Shown here: piece after piece, positions 34,766 to 43,238 of the stretch
Position numbering within the stretch: position 1 is the first letter of the stretch
How the letters are laid out: every line of letters begins with the position of its first letter
Source of the DNA: Jeotgalibaca sp052266715
Lineage (GTDB): Bacteria > Bacillota > Bacilli > Lactobacillales > Aerococcaceae
DNA: 64,000 nucleotides
Assembly (NCBI GenBank): GCA_052266715.1
Contig: JBQPRB010000002.1
Direction: 5' to 3' (one strand)
Notes under the pieces: generated by a model
What the model was told of the DNA's origin: nothing
Database searches by the model: none
The model's input: the letters and a program-made list of their open reading frames with translations, nothing else
Position numbers and translations under genes: made by a program

Positions 34766-35982
34766 TGAGTGTTCAAACAAGACAAAGTGATGATTTATTT
34801 GAGTATGAATTAGAAGAATTAAAAAGATTGACTGAAACGGCTCAAGGGGAAGTTGTGGCTGTTTTAACTCAAAAAAAGGACAGCATCGATTCAAAAACTG
34901 TCATTGGTAAAGGAAAGATGGAGGAGCTAAGCCACCTGGTAGAAGAATTACAACCGTCAACGGTCATCTTCGAACAGGAGCTTTCTCCTAGACATATGCG
35001 TAATATCCAGGATGTAATTGACTGTAAAGTTATCGACCGCATCCAATTAATACTGGATATTTTTGCCATGCGGGCAAAAAGTAAAGAAGGGAAGTTACAA
35101 GTTTCCCTTGCGCAATTGAATTATTTGTTACCTCGTTTAACCGGGCAAGGGATTAATATGTCCCGTCTTGGTGGTGGTATAGGCACGAGAGGACCTGGTG
35201 AAACGCAATTAGAGACCGACCGTCGTCATATCAATCGTCAAATAACCGAAATCAAGAAAAGTCTCGCAGAAACAGAGGAGCACCGTAAACGTTCACGTGA
35301 AAAAAGAAAAGAAGGTCATGTTTTCCAAATTGGTTTAATAGGGTACACGAACGCAGGTAAATCAACCTTGCTAAATCGTTTAACTGACGCCGATACTTTT
35401 GAGGAAAACTTGCTATTTGCTACCTTGGACCCACTAACACGCAAAATGACATTTCCCAATCAATTTCAGGCTACACTTACAGATACGGTAGGGTTTGTCC
35501 AAAATTTGCCCACACAGTTGGTTCATGCGTTTAGGTCCACGCTAGAGGAAAGTAAGAGTGTTGACTTGTTGTTGCATGTGGTCGATTGCTCACAAGAGTT
35601 TGTAGAGCAGCAGGAAGAAACAGTAATGGGCCTAATCCGGGATCTTGATATGGAAGAAATTCCGGTGATTACTGTCTACAATAAAAAGGATGCTATGCAT
35701 CCAGACTTCATACCGCATCTACAACCAAATATTGTCATATCAGCATTGGATGCAGAAGATATTGACCGCCTGAAAAGTTTTTTATGGGAAGAAGTTAAAA
35801 AATTACTTGTTCCCTATACAAAAACAGTCTCTTTATTGGATGGCGGATCAAAGCTGAATCAAATTCAGCAAGAAACATTCGTTGAATCAATCGATTTGAA
35901 TGAAGAAACAAATGAATATGTAGTTACAGGTTATGCGAAAGCTAATTCAAAATGGTTAGGAGACAAACGTTTAAATGAGTAG
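34765..35982 (+). CDS. hflX: Ribosome-associated GTPase HflX
   Basis: GTPase that splits stalled or stress-damaged 70S ribosomes. From GTG 34765 it has 405 residues: N-terminal HflX domain with GKGKMEEL, GXGE-rich RLGGGIGTRGPGETQ, a coiled coil, then the GTPase with G1 GYTNAGKST, G3 DTVGF and G4 NKKD. The GTG start has no ribosome site and cuts off a conserved first strand. The frame continues upstream to an ATC codon at 34729 placed 7 bases after AAAGGAGG, so the protein may begin there (417 residues). Overlaps the end of miaA. Confidence 0.93.
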   Translation: MSVQTRQSDDLFEYELEELKRLTETAQGEVVAVLTQKKDSIDSKTVIGKGKMEELSHLVEELQPSTVIFEQELSPRHMRNIQDVIDCKVIDRIQLILDIFAMRAKSKEGKLQVSLAQLNYLLPRLTGQGINMSRLGGGIGTRGPGETQLETDRRHINRQITEIKKSLAETEEHRKRSREKRKEGHVFQIGLIGYTNAGKSTLLNRLTDADTFEENLLFATLDPLTRKMTFPNQFQATLTDTVGFVQNLPTQLVHAFRSTLEESKSVDLLLHVVDCSQEFVEQQEETVMGLIRDLDMEEIPVITVYNKKDAMHPDFIPHLQPNIVISALDAEDIDRLKSFLWEEVKKLLVPYTKTVSLLDGGSKLNQIQQETFVESIDLNEETNEYVVTGYAKANSKWLGDKRLNE

Positions 35983-37228
35983 TACTGAAATTAGTCTTAT
36001 TGATGAAATAGTAGAAAAAGTAGACTTGCAAATTCAACCGATTTTTAACCGGATTCAAAAAATAGCCCTTAAAAATCAAAAAAAAGTTTTGGATGGTTTC
36101 CGAAAATGTAATGTCAGCGATTATCATTTCAATCCTAGTACGGGTTATGGATACGATGACATGGGGCGCGACACATTGGAAGAATTGTACGCGGATATAT
36201 TTAAAGGAGAAGCCGCCATTGTTCGGCCACAAATCATTTCAGGGACACATGCTATTTCAACTGCCTTATTAGGCGTATTACGACCAGGTGATGAATTGAT
36301 GTATGTGACAGGTCAGCCTTACGACACCCTCTTGGATATTGTGGGCGTCACAGGAAATGGCATTGGCTCCTTAAAAGAATTTAATATCGGTTACCAACAC
36401 ATCGATTTATTGGAAGATGGCAGCGTTGACTTTAATACTGTTCTGGATCGTGTTTCTGATAAAACTAAAATAATTGGTATTCAGCGTTCTCGTGGTTATG
36501 CCAATCGACCGTCTTTTACCATTGATGAGATTGAAAATATAATTTCAACAATTAAACCTCACGTTCCAAATGCTATATTCTTCGTTGATAATTGCTATGG
36601 TGAATTCGTGGAAACACGGGAACCTTTGGAAGTTGGGGCGGATTTGATAGCAGGTTCACTTATTAAGAATCCTGGCGGTGGAATTGTCAAAATGGGCGGT
36701 TATCTAGTGGGTAATGAGGACTTAATCGAGAAGTGTGCTTATCGCCTTACAACGCCAGGAATAGGGCGTGAAGCGGGTGCTTCATTATATAGCTTATTGG
36801 AAATGTACCAAGGGCTATTCTTGGCTCCTCACGTTGTTGGTGAGGCGGTTAAAGGGGCAGTTTATACTGCTGCAATGCTCGAAAAATTTGGAGTGGAATC
36901 GACACCTAAATGGGATGATCCACGTACGGACCTCATCCAAATGGTTGCTTTACCAGCTAAAGAGCAAATGATTCAATTTGCTCAAGTGATACAGAAATAT
37001 TCTCCCGTTGATTCAAATGTTACGCCCATACCTGCACCGATGCCGGGATATGAGGATCAAGTCATTATGGCGGCAGGGACGTTCATTCAAGGTGCAAGTA
37101 TTGAATTATCAGCAGACGGACCTATTCGTCCCCCTTATTTATTGTATATTCAAGGTGGGCTGACATTTGAACATGTCAAATTGGCAGTAACCCAAGCGGT
37201 AGAAGAAGTTTTCGTCGCCAAACTATAA
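35975..37228 (+). CDS. YnbB-like PLP enzyme (methionine gamma-lyase-related)
   Basis: 417 residues with fold type I PLP features: the aromatic/Gly-rich GYGYDDMGRDTLE, a nucleotide-like HAIST, an Asp in FVDNCYGEF and the cofactor lysine in AGSLIKNPGGG (about residue 232). The family is annotated as methionine gamma-lyase-like or aluminium-resistance protein, but its substrate in Firmicutes is not established. It overlaps hflX by 8 bases, as ynbA-ynbB do in Bacillus; glnRA, which usually follow there, are not present. Confidence 0.85.
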   Translation: MSSTEISLIDEIVEKVDLQIQPIFNRIQKIALKNQKKVLDGFRKCNVSDYHFNPSTGYGYDDMGRDTLEELYADIFKGEAAIVRPQIISGTHAISTALLGVLRPGDELMYVTGQPYDTLLDIVGVTGNGIGSLKEFNIGYQHIDLLEDGSVDFNTVLDRVSDKTKIIGIQRSRGYANRPSFTIDEIENIISTIKPHVPNAIFFVDNCYGEFVETREPLEVGADLIAGSLIKNPGGGIVKMGGYLVGNEDLIEKCAYRLTTPGIGREAGASLYSLLEMYQGLFLAPHVVGEAVKGAVYTAAMLEKFGVESTPKWDDPRTDLIQMVALPAKEQMIQFAQVIQKYSPVDSNVTPIPAPMPGYEDQVIMAAGTFIQGASIELSADGPIRPPYLLYIQGGLTFEHVKLAVTQAVEEVFVAKL

Positions 37229-37231
37229 TAT

Positions 37232-37266
37232 AAAAAAGAACCTTCCACTTTTGGAAGGTTCTTTTA
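37232..37266. terminator. Terminator after ynbB-like gene
   Basis: AAAGAACCTTCCA paired with its complement plus T-run; also positioned to stop the convergent DUF2187 gene. Confidence 0.88.
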
Positions 37267-37278
37267 TTTTGTATTTTA

Positions 37279-37617
37279 TTAACCGATATTCATAAATTCA
37301 TCAATATCTTTGAAGTTTACAATCGTTTTATCTTCGCAGATATCGCGCATAATTTCTGAGGATTGATCCCAGTTTATTTCAACGACCGCACTATTAGTAA
37401 GTAGTTTTTGAATTGTTCCGACCATTTTATGCTCACGGAAAGTAAACCGTATTTCATCACCAACATCAGGGCGAATGGATTCCTTAATTCTATCAACTAC
37501 TTCTAAAGCTTCTTCGTACGATACACCTAACAAATTTGCAATTCGTGAATTACTAGTACCTTTTCGTAACTGAGTTTCAATCATAGTCTTTGTTTCTTTA
37601 GAAATCTTTTTCGTCAT
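37279..37617 (-). CDS. DUF2187 (YkvS-like) protein with N-terminal helix-turn-helix-like segment
   Basis: 112 residues. The C-terminal half resembles YkvS/DUF2187 (GDEIRFTFREHKMVGTIQKL and VEINW), a small beta barrel of unknown role. The N-terminal half (about 5-45) has the look of a short helix-turn-helix (TSNSRIANLLGVSYEEALEV), as in Lactobacillales members. ATG 37617 has GAGGAG at good spacing; the longer frame to 37650 lacks it. Monocistronic, no clear functional context. Confidence 0.68.
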   Translation of the reverse strand: MTKKISKETKTMIETQLRKGTSNSRIANLLGVSYEEALEVVDRIKESIRPDVGDEIRFTFREHKMVGTIQKLLTNSAVVEINWDQSSEIMRDICEDKTIVNFKDIDEFMNIG

Positions 37618-37860
37618 TTGATGTCTCCTCACTTTATCAGCAAGAACCAAAACCTGCTATTTGTATCTATTATAGCATACTTTTCTCTTGAATGAGATTC
37701 ACAAGCTTTCTGGCCAAACTGTCTTTACAAAATTCAGGTGAAAGAACTGGGTACCTAATGATAATTTTTTTCTTATGTCGCATCTCAAAAGAAAACATAA
37801 ATGCTTTCCACTGGCAAAAAACGGCATGTCATTTTTCTTTTATTTATTTTGAAAATAGTA

Positions 37861-37889
37861 TTGACTCTTCTCGAAATATATCGTACAAT
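37861..37889 (+). promoter_or_regulatory. Promoter of tRNA-Arg
   Basis: TTGACT (37861-37866) and TACAAT (37884-37889) with the ideal 17-base spacer, 27 bases before the tRNA. Confidence 0.75.
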
Positions 37890-37915
37890 AATCAATGTTC
37901 TGGTTTAAAAATAAT

Positions 37916-37989
37916 GTCTCAGTAGCTCAGCAGGATAGAGCATTCGCCTTCTAAGCGAACGGTCGGGGGTTCGAATCCCTCCTGAGACG
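37916..37989 (+). tRNA. tRNA-Arg (anticodon UCU)
   Basis: Full cloverleaf: acceptor arm GTCTCAG/CTGAGAC, D arm GCTC/GAGC, anticodon arm TTCGC/GCGAA with loop CTTCTAA (anticodon TCT, reads AGA/AGG), T arm GGGGG/CCCTC with TTCGAAT loop, discriminator G. CCA is not encoded. This tRNA is not the one read by the arginine T-boxes at 50.2 kb, whose specifier is CGC. Confidence 0.96.
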
Positions 37990-37996
37990 TCTTAAG

Positions 37997-38030
37997 AAAG
38001 GTCCATCCATTTATTGGGTGGACCTTTTTT
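37997..38030 (+). terminator. Terminator after tRNA-Arg
   Basis: AAAGGTCCATCC pairs with GGGTGGACCTTT, then T-run; 8 bases after the tRNA. Confidence 0.9.
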
Positions 38031-38093
38031 GTTATACTCTATTCAGTAAGTTCTTCACGTCATCAAAAAAGTATCTTTATGGGAGATGGGGAA

Positions 38094-38600
38094 ATGAGCA
38101 ATAGAAAGATAAGTCTGGATTTAGCGGTCACACTCGATGGTTTTATCGAAGGACAAAACGGTGAAATAGATTGGTGTATTTTGGATGACGAAATGGCATT
38201 TGGTGAATATTTGAATCAAATCGAAACCGTTATTATGGGTCGAAAAAGTTATGATGTGTATCGTGAGCTGGATGACACATCATTGGCTAAAAAAGAGATA
38301 TTAGTTTTTTCACGTACACGCCATGGAGCGGAGTACTTAAGTGGAGCTATAAGTGAAAAAATGGCTGAGATTAAGGCACGTCCAGGAAAAGGGATTTGGT
38401 TATATGGAGGTTCAGAATTAATAACTGCATTTGTCAATGAAGGTTTAATAGACGAATATCGCTTATCCATTCATCCTGTCATTTTGGGAGCCGGGAAGCC
38501 CCTTTTTGTGGCAATTAAAAATCGAGTGGAATTGAAATTGGTTGAGACGAATGTTTATAAATCGGGAGTAGTACAACATATTTACAGGAATAAAGATTAA
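38094..38600 (+). CDS. Dihydrofolate reductase/RibD C-terminal-like protein
   Basis: 168 residues of the RibD_C/DHFR-like superfamily (YyaP/YwjB group): starts with KISLDLAVTLDGFIEG, has MGRKSYD and GGSELI motifs that form the NADPH pocket, and ends in a short strand. Family members are reductases of unknown substrate and do not replace FolA. ATG 38094 has GGGAGATGGGGA upstream; the ATG 38079 upstream does not. Stand-alone gene between two terminators. Confidence 0.82.
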   Translation: MSNRKISLDLAVTLDGFIEGQNGEIDWCILDDEMAFGEYLNQIETVIMGRKSYDVYRELDDTSLAKKEILVFSRTRHGAEYLSGAISEKMAEIKARPGKGIWLYGGSELITAFVNEGLIDEYRLSIHPVILGAGKPLFVAIKNRVELKLVETNVYKSGVVQHIYRNKD

Positions 38601-38633
38601 AACCGTTGGGTGAAATTTCTCAACGGTTTTTTG
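38600..38633 (+). terminator. Terminator after RibD-like gene
   Basis: AAAACCGTTG paired with CAACGGTTTT followed by T, starting at the stop codon. Confidence 0.85.
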
Positions 38634-38736
38634 TCTATTCAGCGCGGAACCTATAAAAAACAATATTCTAAAACCACGTATTCGCGGGGTTAAATATTAA
38701 AAAAAAGTAAAGCTCGGATGGATTTTACAAATTTTC

Positions 38737-38765
38737 TTGACAAGTTTCAGAATTTTATTTATAGT
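38737..38765 (+). promoter_or_regulatory. Promoter of the fab-acc operon
   Basis: TTGACA (38737-38742) and TATAGT (38760-38765) with 17-base spacing. The -10 box abuts the first FabT-like operator, and the fabT start is 82 bases downstream. Confidence 0.85.
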
Positions 38766-38809
38766 TTGTAAGTCAAATGGTTTGAGTATCAAACTATTTG
38801 GTTATCGAA
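38765..38809. promoter_or_regulatory. Three tandem FabT-like operators
   Basis: Three 13-base palindrome-like boxes start at 38765 (TTTGTAAGTCAAA), 38781 (TTTGAGTATCAAA) and 38797 (TTTGGTTATCGAA), exactly 16 bases apart. The central one is closest to the FabT consensus TTTGATTATCAAA-like; the outer ones have mismatches. They cover the -10 edge and the start of the transcript, which fits repression. Confidence 0.8.
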
Positions 38810-38846
38810 CTAATTAAAAATACTTTTATTAAGGGGAGGCCTTTCT

Positions 38847-39308
38847 TTGAGTCATTCCATAGACCAAATCAATCATTATTTGGTTTCCATTTTTAACGAA
38901 GTACTGGATATTGAAGAGGAGGCATTGCAAGTAAGTAATTTTTCTGACATATCTATCAGCGAGATGCACACTATCGAAGCTATCGGTCTTTATGCAGAAC
39001 ATACGTCTTCTGAAGTTGCCAAAAAATTGAATATTACAGCTGGAACATTATCGGTTGCGATTCGAACACTGGTAAATAAAGGATATGTAGTCCGTCTAAG
39101 GAGAGAAGACGATCGGCGTGTCATCAGACTAGGATTATCAAAAAAAGGAAAACTTGTCTACCGACTTCATGATAAGTTTCATCGCGAAATGGTTAAAAGA
39201 ACGATTGTAGGTATGGAAGATGAAGAGGTAGAAGTATTGCTAAAGGGTTTGAAAAATCTTCACAGTTTCTTATTTGAACTGGTTGAAAATATCGATAAAC
39301 GGGATTGA
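38847..39308 (+). CDS. fabT: MarR-family fatty acid regulator FabT
   Basis: 153-residue winged helix-turn-helix repressor; DNA-binding segment around 45-75 (SSEVAKKLNITAGTLSVAIRTL) and wing RREDDRRVIRL. FabT binds acyl-ACP as co-repressor and shuts down fab genes when exogenous fatty acids are present. It is the first gene of the operon and directly behind three FabT-like boxes, so autoregulated. Starts with TTG behind AAGGGGAGG. Confidence 0.94.
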   Translation: MSHSIDQINHYLVSIFNEVLDIEEEALQVSNFSDISISEMHTIEAIGLYAEHTSSEVAKKLNITAGTLSVAIRTLVNKGYVVRLRREDDRRVIRLGLSKKGKLVYRLHDKFHREMVKRTIVGMEDEEVEVLLKGLKNLHSFLFELVENIDKRD

Positions 39309-39312
39309 GGCA

Positions 39313-40287
39313 ATGGGAATTAAAATAACCACTACAGGTCACTATTTACCAGCATTCACTGTTTCAAATGATGATTTAGCTCAGTTTATGGATACAAGTG
39401 ATGAGTGGATTCAGAAGCGAACCGGAATTAAAAGTCGTCACATATCAACCGGTGAAAATACTTCTGATTTAGCAAGTGAAGCTGCAAAGAGAATCTTGGC
39501 TAAACGGGGCATTTCTGCAGAAGAGTTGGATTTCATTATCCTTGCAACGATGACACCGGATTCCTTGACCCCTTCAACAGCTTGCGTAGTGCAGGATAAG
39601 ATTGGTGCAGGAAATGCATTTTGCTTTGATGTGAGTGCAGCTTGCTCGGGATTTATATACGCACTTTCCACTGCTAGTCATCTTATGAAAAGTGGTAACT
39701 ATAAAAAAGGACTTGTGCTAGGGGCAGAAACCATGTCCAAGGTCATTAACTGGCAAGACCGTTCAACAGCTGTTTTATTCGGTGATGGTGCGGGTGGTGT
39801 TTTATTGGAAGCAATGGATTCGGAAGAAGACTCATTCATTGCAGAAGATTTGCACTCCGATGGGACGCGTCACATGGCACTTGTTGCTGATCAAAAAAAT
39901 ACTCAAAATCCTTTTATTCCGAATAATGAGGAACAATCATATTATTTGGAAATGGATGGACGGGGAATCTTTGATTTTGCAATAAGAAGTGTACCGACCA
40001 CAATCAATCATGTCATCGAAAAAGGCAAATTAAATAAAGAAGATATCTCATGGGTGGTTGCTCACCAAGCAAATAAAAGGCTGTTAGAAGCAATCAGTAA
40101 AAAGACCAAGATACCTTTCGAAAAATTTGGGTTGAACATTTCTGAAACAGGAAACACCTCAGCAGGAAGTATTCCAATCTTGCTGGACCAAATGATAGCA
40201 TCAAAACAAATCCAACCAGGAGATAACATTCTCTTAACCGGGTTTGGTGGCGGCCTCACATGGGGTTCGCTAATAATAAAACTATAA
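39313..40287 (+). CDS. fabH: 3-oxoacyl-ACP synthase III
   Basis: Condenses acetyl-CoA (or branched starter) with malonyl-ACP to begin fatty-acid synthesis. 324 residues with the catalytic triad: Cys in SAACSGF (about residue 112), His in AHQANKRLL and Asn in GNTSAGS. ATG 39313 follows GAGG, 4 bases after fabT; the ATG at 39274 lies inside fabT without a ribosome site. Confidence 0.95.
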   Translation: MGIKITTTGHYLPAFTVSNDDLAQFMDTSDEWIQKRTGIKSRHISTGENTSDLASEAAKRILAKRGISAEELDFIILATMTPDSLTPSTACVVQDKIGAGNAFCFDVSAACSGFIYALSTASHLMKSGNYKKGLVLGAETMSKVINWQDRSTAVLFGDGAGGVLLEAMDSEEDSFIAEDLHSDGTRHMALVADQKNTQNPFIPNNEEQSYYLEMDGRGIFDFAIRSVPTTINHVIEKGKLNKEDISWVVAHQANKRLLEAISKKTKIPFEKFGLNISETGNTSAGSIPILLDQMIASKQIQPGDNILLTGFGGGLTWGSLIIKL

Positions 40288-40313
40288 AAAACAAAACTTT
40301 GGAGGAATTTATT

Positions 40314-40538
40314 ATGACATTCGAAAAAATTCAAGCAATTATCGTGGACCAATTAGACAAAGATGAAGCAGAAGTAACATTGACAACAAACTTCCGTGAA
40401 GATTTAGATGCAGATAGCTTAGATTTATTCCAAATCATCAACGACATTGAAGATGAATTCGACATCAAAATCGAAAGCGACGAAGGCATCAACACAGTAG
40501 AAGATCTTGTTAAATACGTAGATACTCAATTAGCTTAA
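40314..40538 (+). CDS. acpP: Acyl carrier protein
   Basis: 74 residues with the phosphopantetheine attachment serine in DADSLDLFQI (about residue 36). Strongly acidic. ATG 40314 follows GGAGGAA. The open frame extends upstream into fabH, which is irrelevant. Confidence 0.95.
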   Translation: MTFEKIQAIIVDQLDKDEAEVTLTTNFREDLDADSLDLFQIINDIEDEFDIKIESDEGINTVEDLVKYVDTQLA

Positions 40539-40564
40539 TTCGAAAAAAGAAAGTGGGCACTTGT

Positions 40565-41524
40565 ATGAAATCTGTTTTATGTGAAATGCTGGGAATTGAA
40601 TATCCAATTATTCAAGGAGCCATGGCATGGGTTGCGGATGCTGATTTAGCGAGCGCTGTTTCTAACGCAGGAGGTCTCGGTTTAATTGGGACTGGGCATG
40701 ATACAGTCGACATAGTAAATCATAAAATCGCTGATATAAAAGCAAAAACGGATAAGCCATTCGGCGTCAATATTATGTTGCTTAATCAAAATGTTGACGA
40801 TGTTGTCGATGCGGTTTGTGCTTCTGGTGTTAAGGTCGTAACAACCGGTGCAGGTAGTCCAGGGAGATACATGGAGAAGTTTAAGGCTGCTGGAATCAAA
40901 GTTATTCCAGTAGTCGCTTCTGTAGCCCTTGCCCGCAGAATGGAAAAAGATGGTGCAGATGCAGTCATCGTAGAGGGTATGGAAGCAGGCGGTCATATTG
41001 GTAAAGCAACGACGATGGCGCTCCTTCCCCAAGTGGTTGATGCTGTTAATATTCCTGTAATCGCAGCCGGAGGAATTGGAGATGGCAGAGGGATGGCAGC
41101 TGCCTTTATGCTAGGCGCAGTTGGTATTCAGGTTGGTACGCGTTTTGTTGTGGCTCATGAATCCAATGCCCACCCAAACTTCAAAAATTCAATTCTTAAA
41201 GCTAAAGATATTGATACCGTTGTAACGGGACAAATCACAGGTCATCCTGTTCGAGTTTTACGGAATAAATTAACGCGAGAATACATGCAAATTGAAAAAG
41301 AAGAAACAAGTAAAGAGAATCCCGATTTAGAACGTTTAGCAAAAAAGGGTGCCGGTGCTTTGCGTCGAGCAGTTGTTGAAGGCGACAAAGATTACGGATC
41401 CATGATGGCTGGACAGATAGCCGGGATGATCAAAAAAGAAGAATCATGTAAAGAAATTATCACAGACTATATGACTGTTTGTGAAGATACCATTCGGAAA
41501 CAAGCCGCATTATGGTCTGTTTGA
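40565..41524 (+). CDS. fabK: Enoyl-ACP reductase II (FMN-dependent)
   Basis: 319-residue flavoprotein of the nitronate monooxygenase/FabK fold: begins GIEYPIIQGAMAWVA, has the EGMEAGGHIG and AAGGIGDGRGMAAA FMN-phosphate motifs, and the GTRF segment. FabK is the triclosan-insensitive replacement for FabI and is typical of Lactobacillales fab clusters. ATG 40565 chosen; GTG 40553 would add four residues. Confidence 0.94.
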   Translation: MKSVLCEMLGIEYPIIQGAMAWVADADLASAVSNAGGLGLIGTGHDTVDIVNHKIADIKAKTDKPFGVNIMLLNQNVDDVVDAVCASGVKVVTTGAGSPGRYMEKFKAAGIKVIPVVASVALARRMEKDGADAVIVEGMEAGGHIGKATTMALLPQVVDAVNIPVIAAGGIGDGRGMAAAFMLGAVGIQVGTRFVVAHESNAHPNFKNSILKAKDIDTVVTGQITGHPVRVLRNKLTREYMQIEKEETSKENPDLERLAKKGAGALRRAVVEGDKDYGSMMAGQIAGMIKKEESCKEIITDYMTVCEDTIRKQAALWSV

Positions 41525-41542
41525 TAAACAGAGGTGAAATCG

Positions 41543-42472
41543 ATGTCTTTGGCATTTGTATATAGTGGTCAAGGAGCCCAGTATACAGGAATGGGTAAGG
41601 AGCTCTATGATTCGTTTGAGATTGTAAGAAACGTTTTTGATGAAGCTTCAAAAGTTCTTGGATACGATGTAGCGGCATTATGTTTTGAAGAAAATGAGAA
41701 ATTACATTTAACTGAATATACCCAGCCAGCTATCCTAACTGTTAGTTACGCAATTGATCAACTACTAGCATCAATTGGTATCCAGCCATCTATCGTTGCT
41801 GGATTAAGCCTCGGAGAATATACAGCACTGGTGAAAGCCAATGCTTTTTCTTTTAATGAGGGTATTTCGTTAGTTGCTAAGCGTGGTAAGTTCATGAGCG
41901 AGGCAGCTCCAGCTGGAACAGGAAAAATGGCAGCGGTTATGAATGCTGAGCGTAGTGTGATTGAAGCGGCATGTGAAGAAGCTTCAAAAACAGCATACGT
42001 GGCACCAGCTAATTACAATATGCCTACACAAATCGTTATAGGTGGCGAAGCGGTGGGTGTTGATAAAGCAGTGGCATTACTGGAAGAACAAGGCGTTCGC
42101 CGAATTATTCCTTTACAAGTGAGCGGACCGTTTCACACTGAACTGTTGGCTCCTGCAGCTGAAAAGCTGAAGGTAGAACTAGCGAAAATGACATTTAATG
42201 AACCTACTATTCCTCTAGTGGGCAATACTGAAGCTAAAGTAATGCATCAAGAAGAGATAGGTTCACTGTTAGAAAGACAAGTTAAGTCAGCGGTTAAATG
42301 GGAAGATTGCGTTAAAGAGATGATTGCGATGGGTGCTGATACCTTTATCGAGGTAGGTCCAGGAAAAACCCTTAGCAAATTTATCAAGAAAATCGACAAA
42401 ACCGTAAAAGTATTAAATGTTGAAGATTTGAAGTCTTTCGAAGAAACAAAAACAACTATTAATGCTGAATAA
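41543..42472 (+). CDS. fabD: Malonyl CoA-ACP transacylase
   Basis: 309 residues; begins FVYSGQGAQYTGMG, active-site Ser in GLSLGEYTAL (about residue 90), and His in SGPFHT. ATG 41543 has GAGGTG upstream at 6 bases; a GTG at 41534 is in the ribosome site. Transfers malonyl to ACP for the neighbouring condensing enzymes. Confidence 0.95.
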   Translation: MSLAFVYSGQGAQYTGMGKELYDSFEIVRNVFDEASKVLGYDVAALCFEENEKLHLTEYTQPAILTVSYAIDQLLASIGIQPSIVAGLSLGEYTALVKANAFSFNEGISLVAKRGKFMSEAAPAGTGKMAAVMNAERSVIEAACEEASKTAYVAPANYNMPTQIVIGGEAVGVDKAVALLEEQGVRRIIPLQVSGPFHTELLAPAAEKLKVELAKMTFNEPTIPLVGNTEAKVMHQEEIGSLLERQVKSAVKWEDCVKEMIAMGADTFIEVGPGKTLSKFIKKIDKTVKVLNVEDLKSFEETKTTINAE

Positions 42473-42495
42473 CCCAGGAGAAATGAGGAGCACAA

Positions 42496-43227
42496 TTGGA
42501 ATTAAAAGGTAAAACGGTTGTGGTAACAGGTAGTTCCCGTGGAATTGGCGAAGCAATAGCTGAAGAATTTGCAAAACAAGGTGCTAACATAGTTTTAAAT
42601 GCCAGAAAAGCTGTTCCAGAAGAAATGTTGGAAAAGTTGCAATCTTATGGCGTACAAGTTGAAGCAATTCTTGGTGATGTAAGTGATTTTAATTCTGCAA
42701 AACATTTAATCGACCAAACAAAAGAAAGATTTGGCTCCGTGGATGTTTTGATCAATAACGCCGGAATCAATCGTGACAAGTTAGTTATGCGGATGGATGA
42801 GGAAGACTTTGACGCGACCTATGAGGTTAACTTAAAAGGGAGTTTCAATACTATCCGTCATGCTTTACCTCTAATGTTGAAACAAAGGGCAGGATCTATC
42901 ATTAATATATCCAGTGTTGTCGGTGAAACAGGAAATGCTGGGCAAGCGAATTACGCAGCAAGCAAGGCTGGACTTATCGGTTTGACTAAGTCAGTTGCAC
43001 GTGAAGCTGCCATGCGCGGTGTAACTTGTAATGCTATTACACCTGGTTTTATTGAGACTGATATGACCGCTGCTTTATCTGATAAAGTTCAAGAAGCAAT
43101 GTTAGGACAAATCCCGTTGAAAAAATTCGGGAAATCAAAAGATATTGCTGAAACAGCAGTGTTTTTAAGCAAAAGTGAATATATTACTGGACAAACAATC
43201 CGCGTTAATGGCGGTATGTACATGTAA
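42496..43227 (+). CDS. fabG: 3-oxoacyl-ACP reductase
   Basis: 243-residue short-chain dehydrogenase: NADPH motif TGSSRGIG near residue 10, NNAGI, catalytic Ser in ISSVVG and YAASKAG with Tyr/Lys, C-terminal VNGGMYM. Starts with TTG behind GAGGAG. Reduces the beta-keto group in each elongation cycle. Confidence 0.95.
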   Translation: MELKGKTVVVTGSSRGIGEAIAEEFAKQGANIVLNARKAVPEEMLEKLQSYGVQVEAILGDVSDFNSAKHLIDQTKERFGSVDVLINNAGINRDKLVMRMDEEDFDATYEVNLKGSFNTIRHALPLMLKQRAGSIINISSVVGETGNAGQANYAASKAGLIGLTKSVAREAAMRGVTCNAITPGFIETDMTAALSDKVQEAMLGQIPLKKFGKSKDIAETAVFLSKSEYITGQTIRVNGGMYM

Positions 43228-43238
43228 GGAGGAGACAA

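Noticed and set aside
37692..37925. 77-codon plus-strand frame before tRNA-Arg
   Set aside because: It runs over the tRNA promoter and into the tRNA, has no ribosome site and no recognisable domain.
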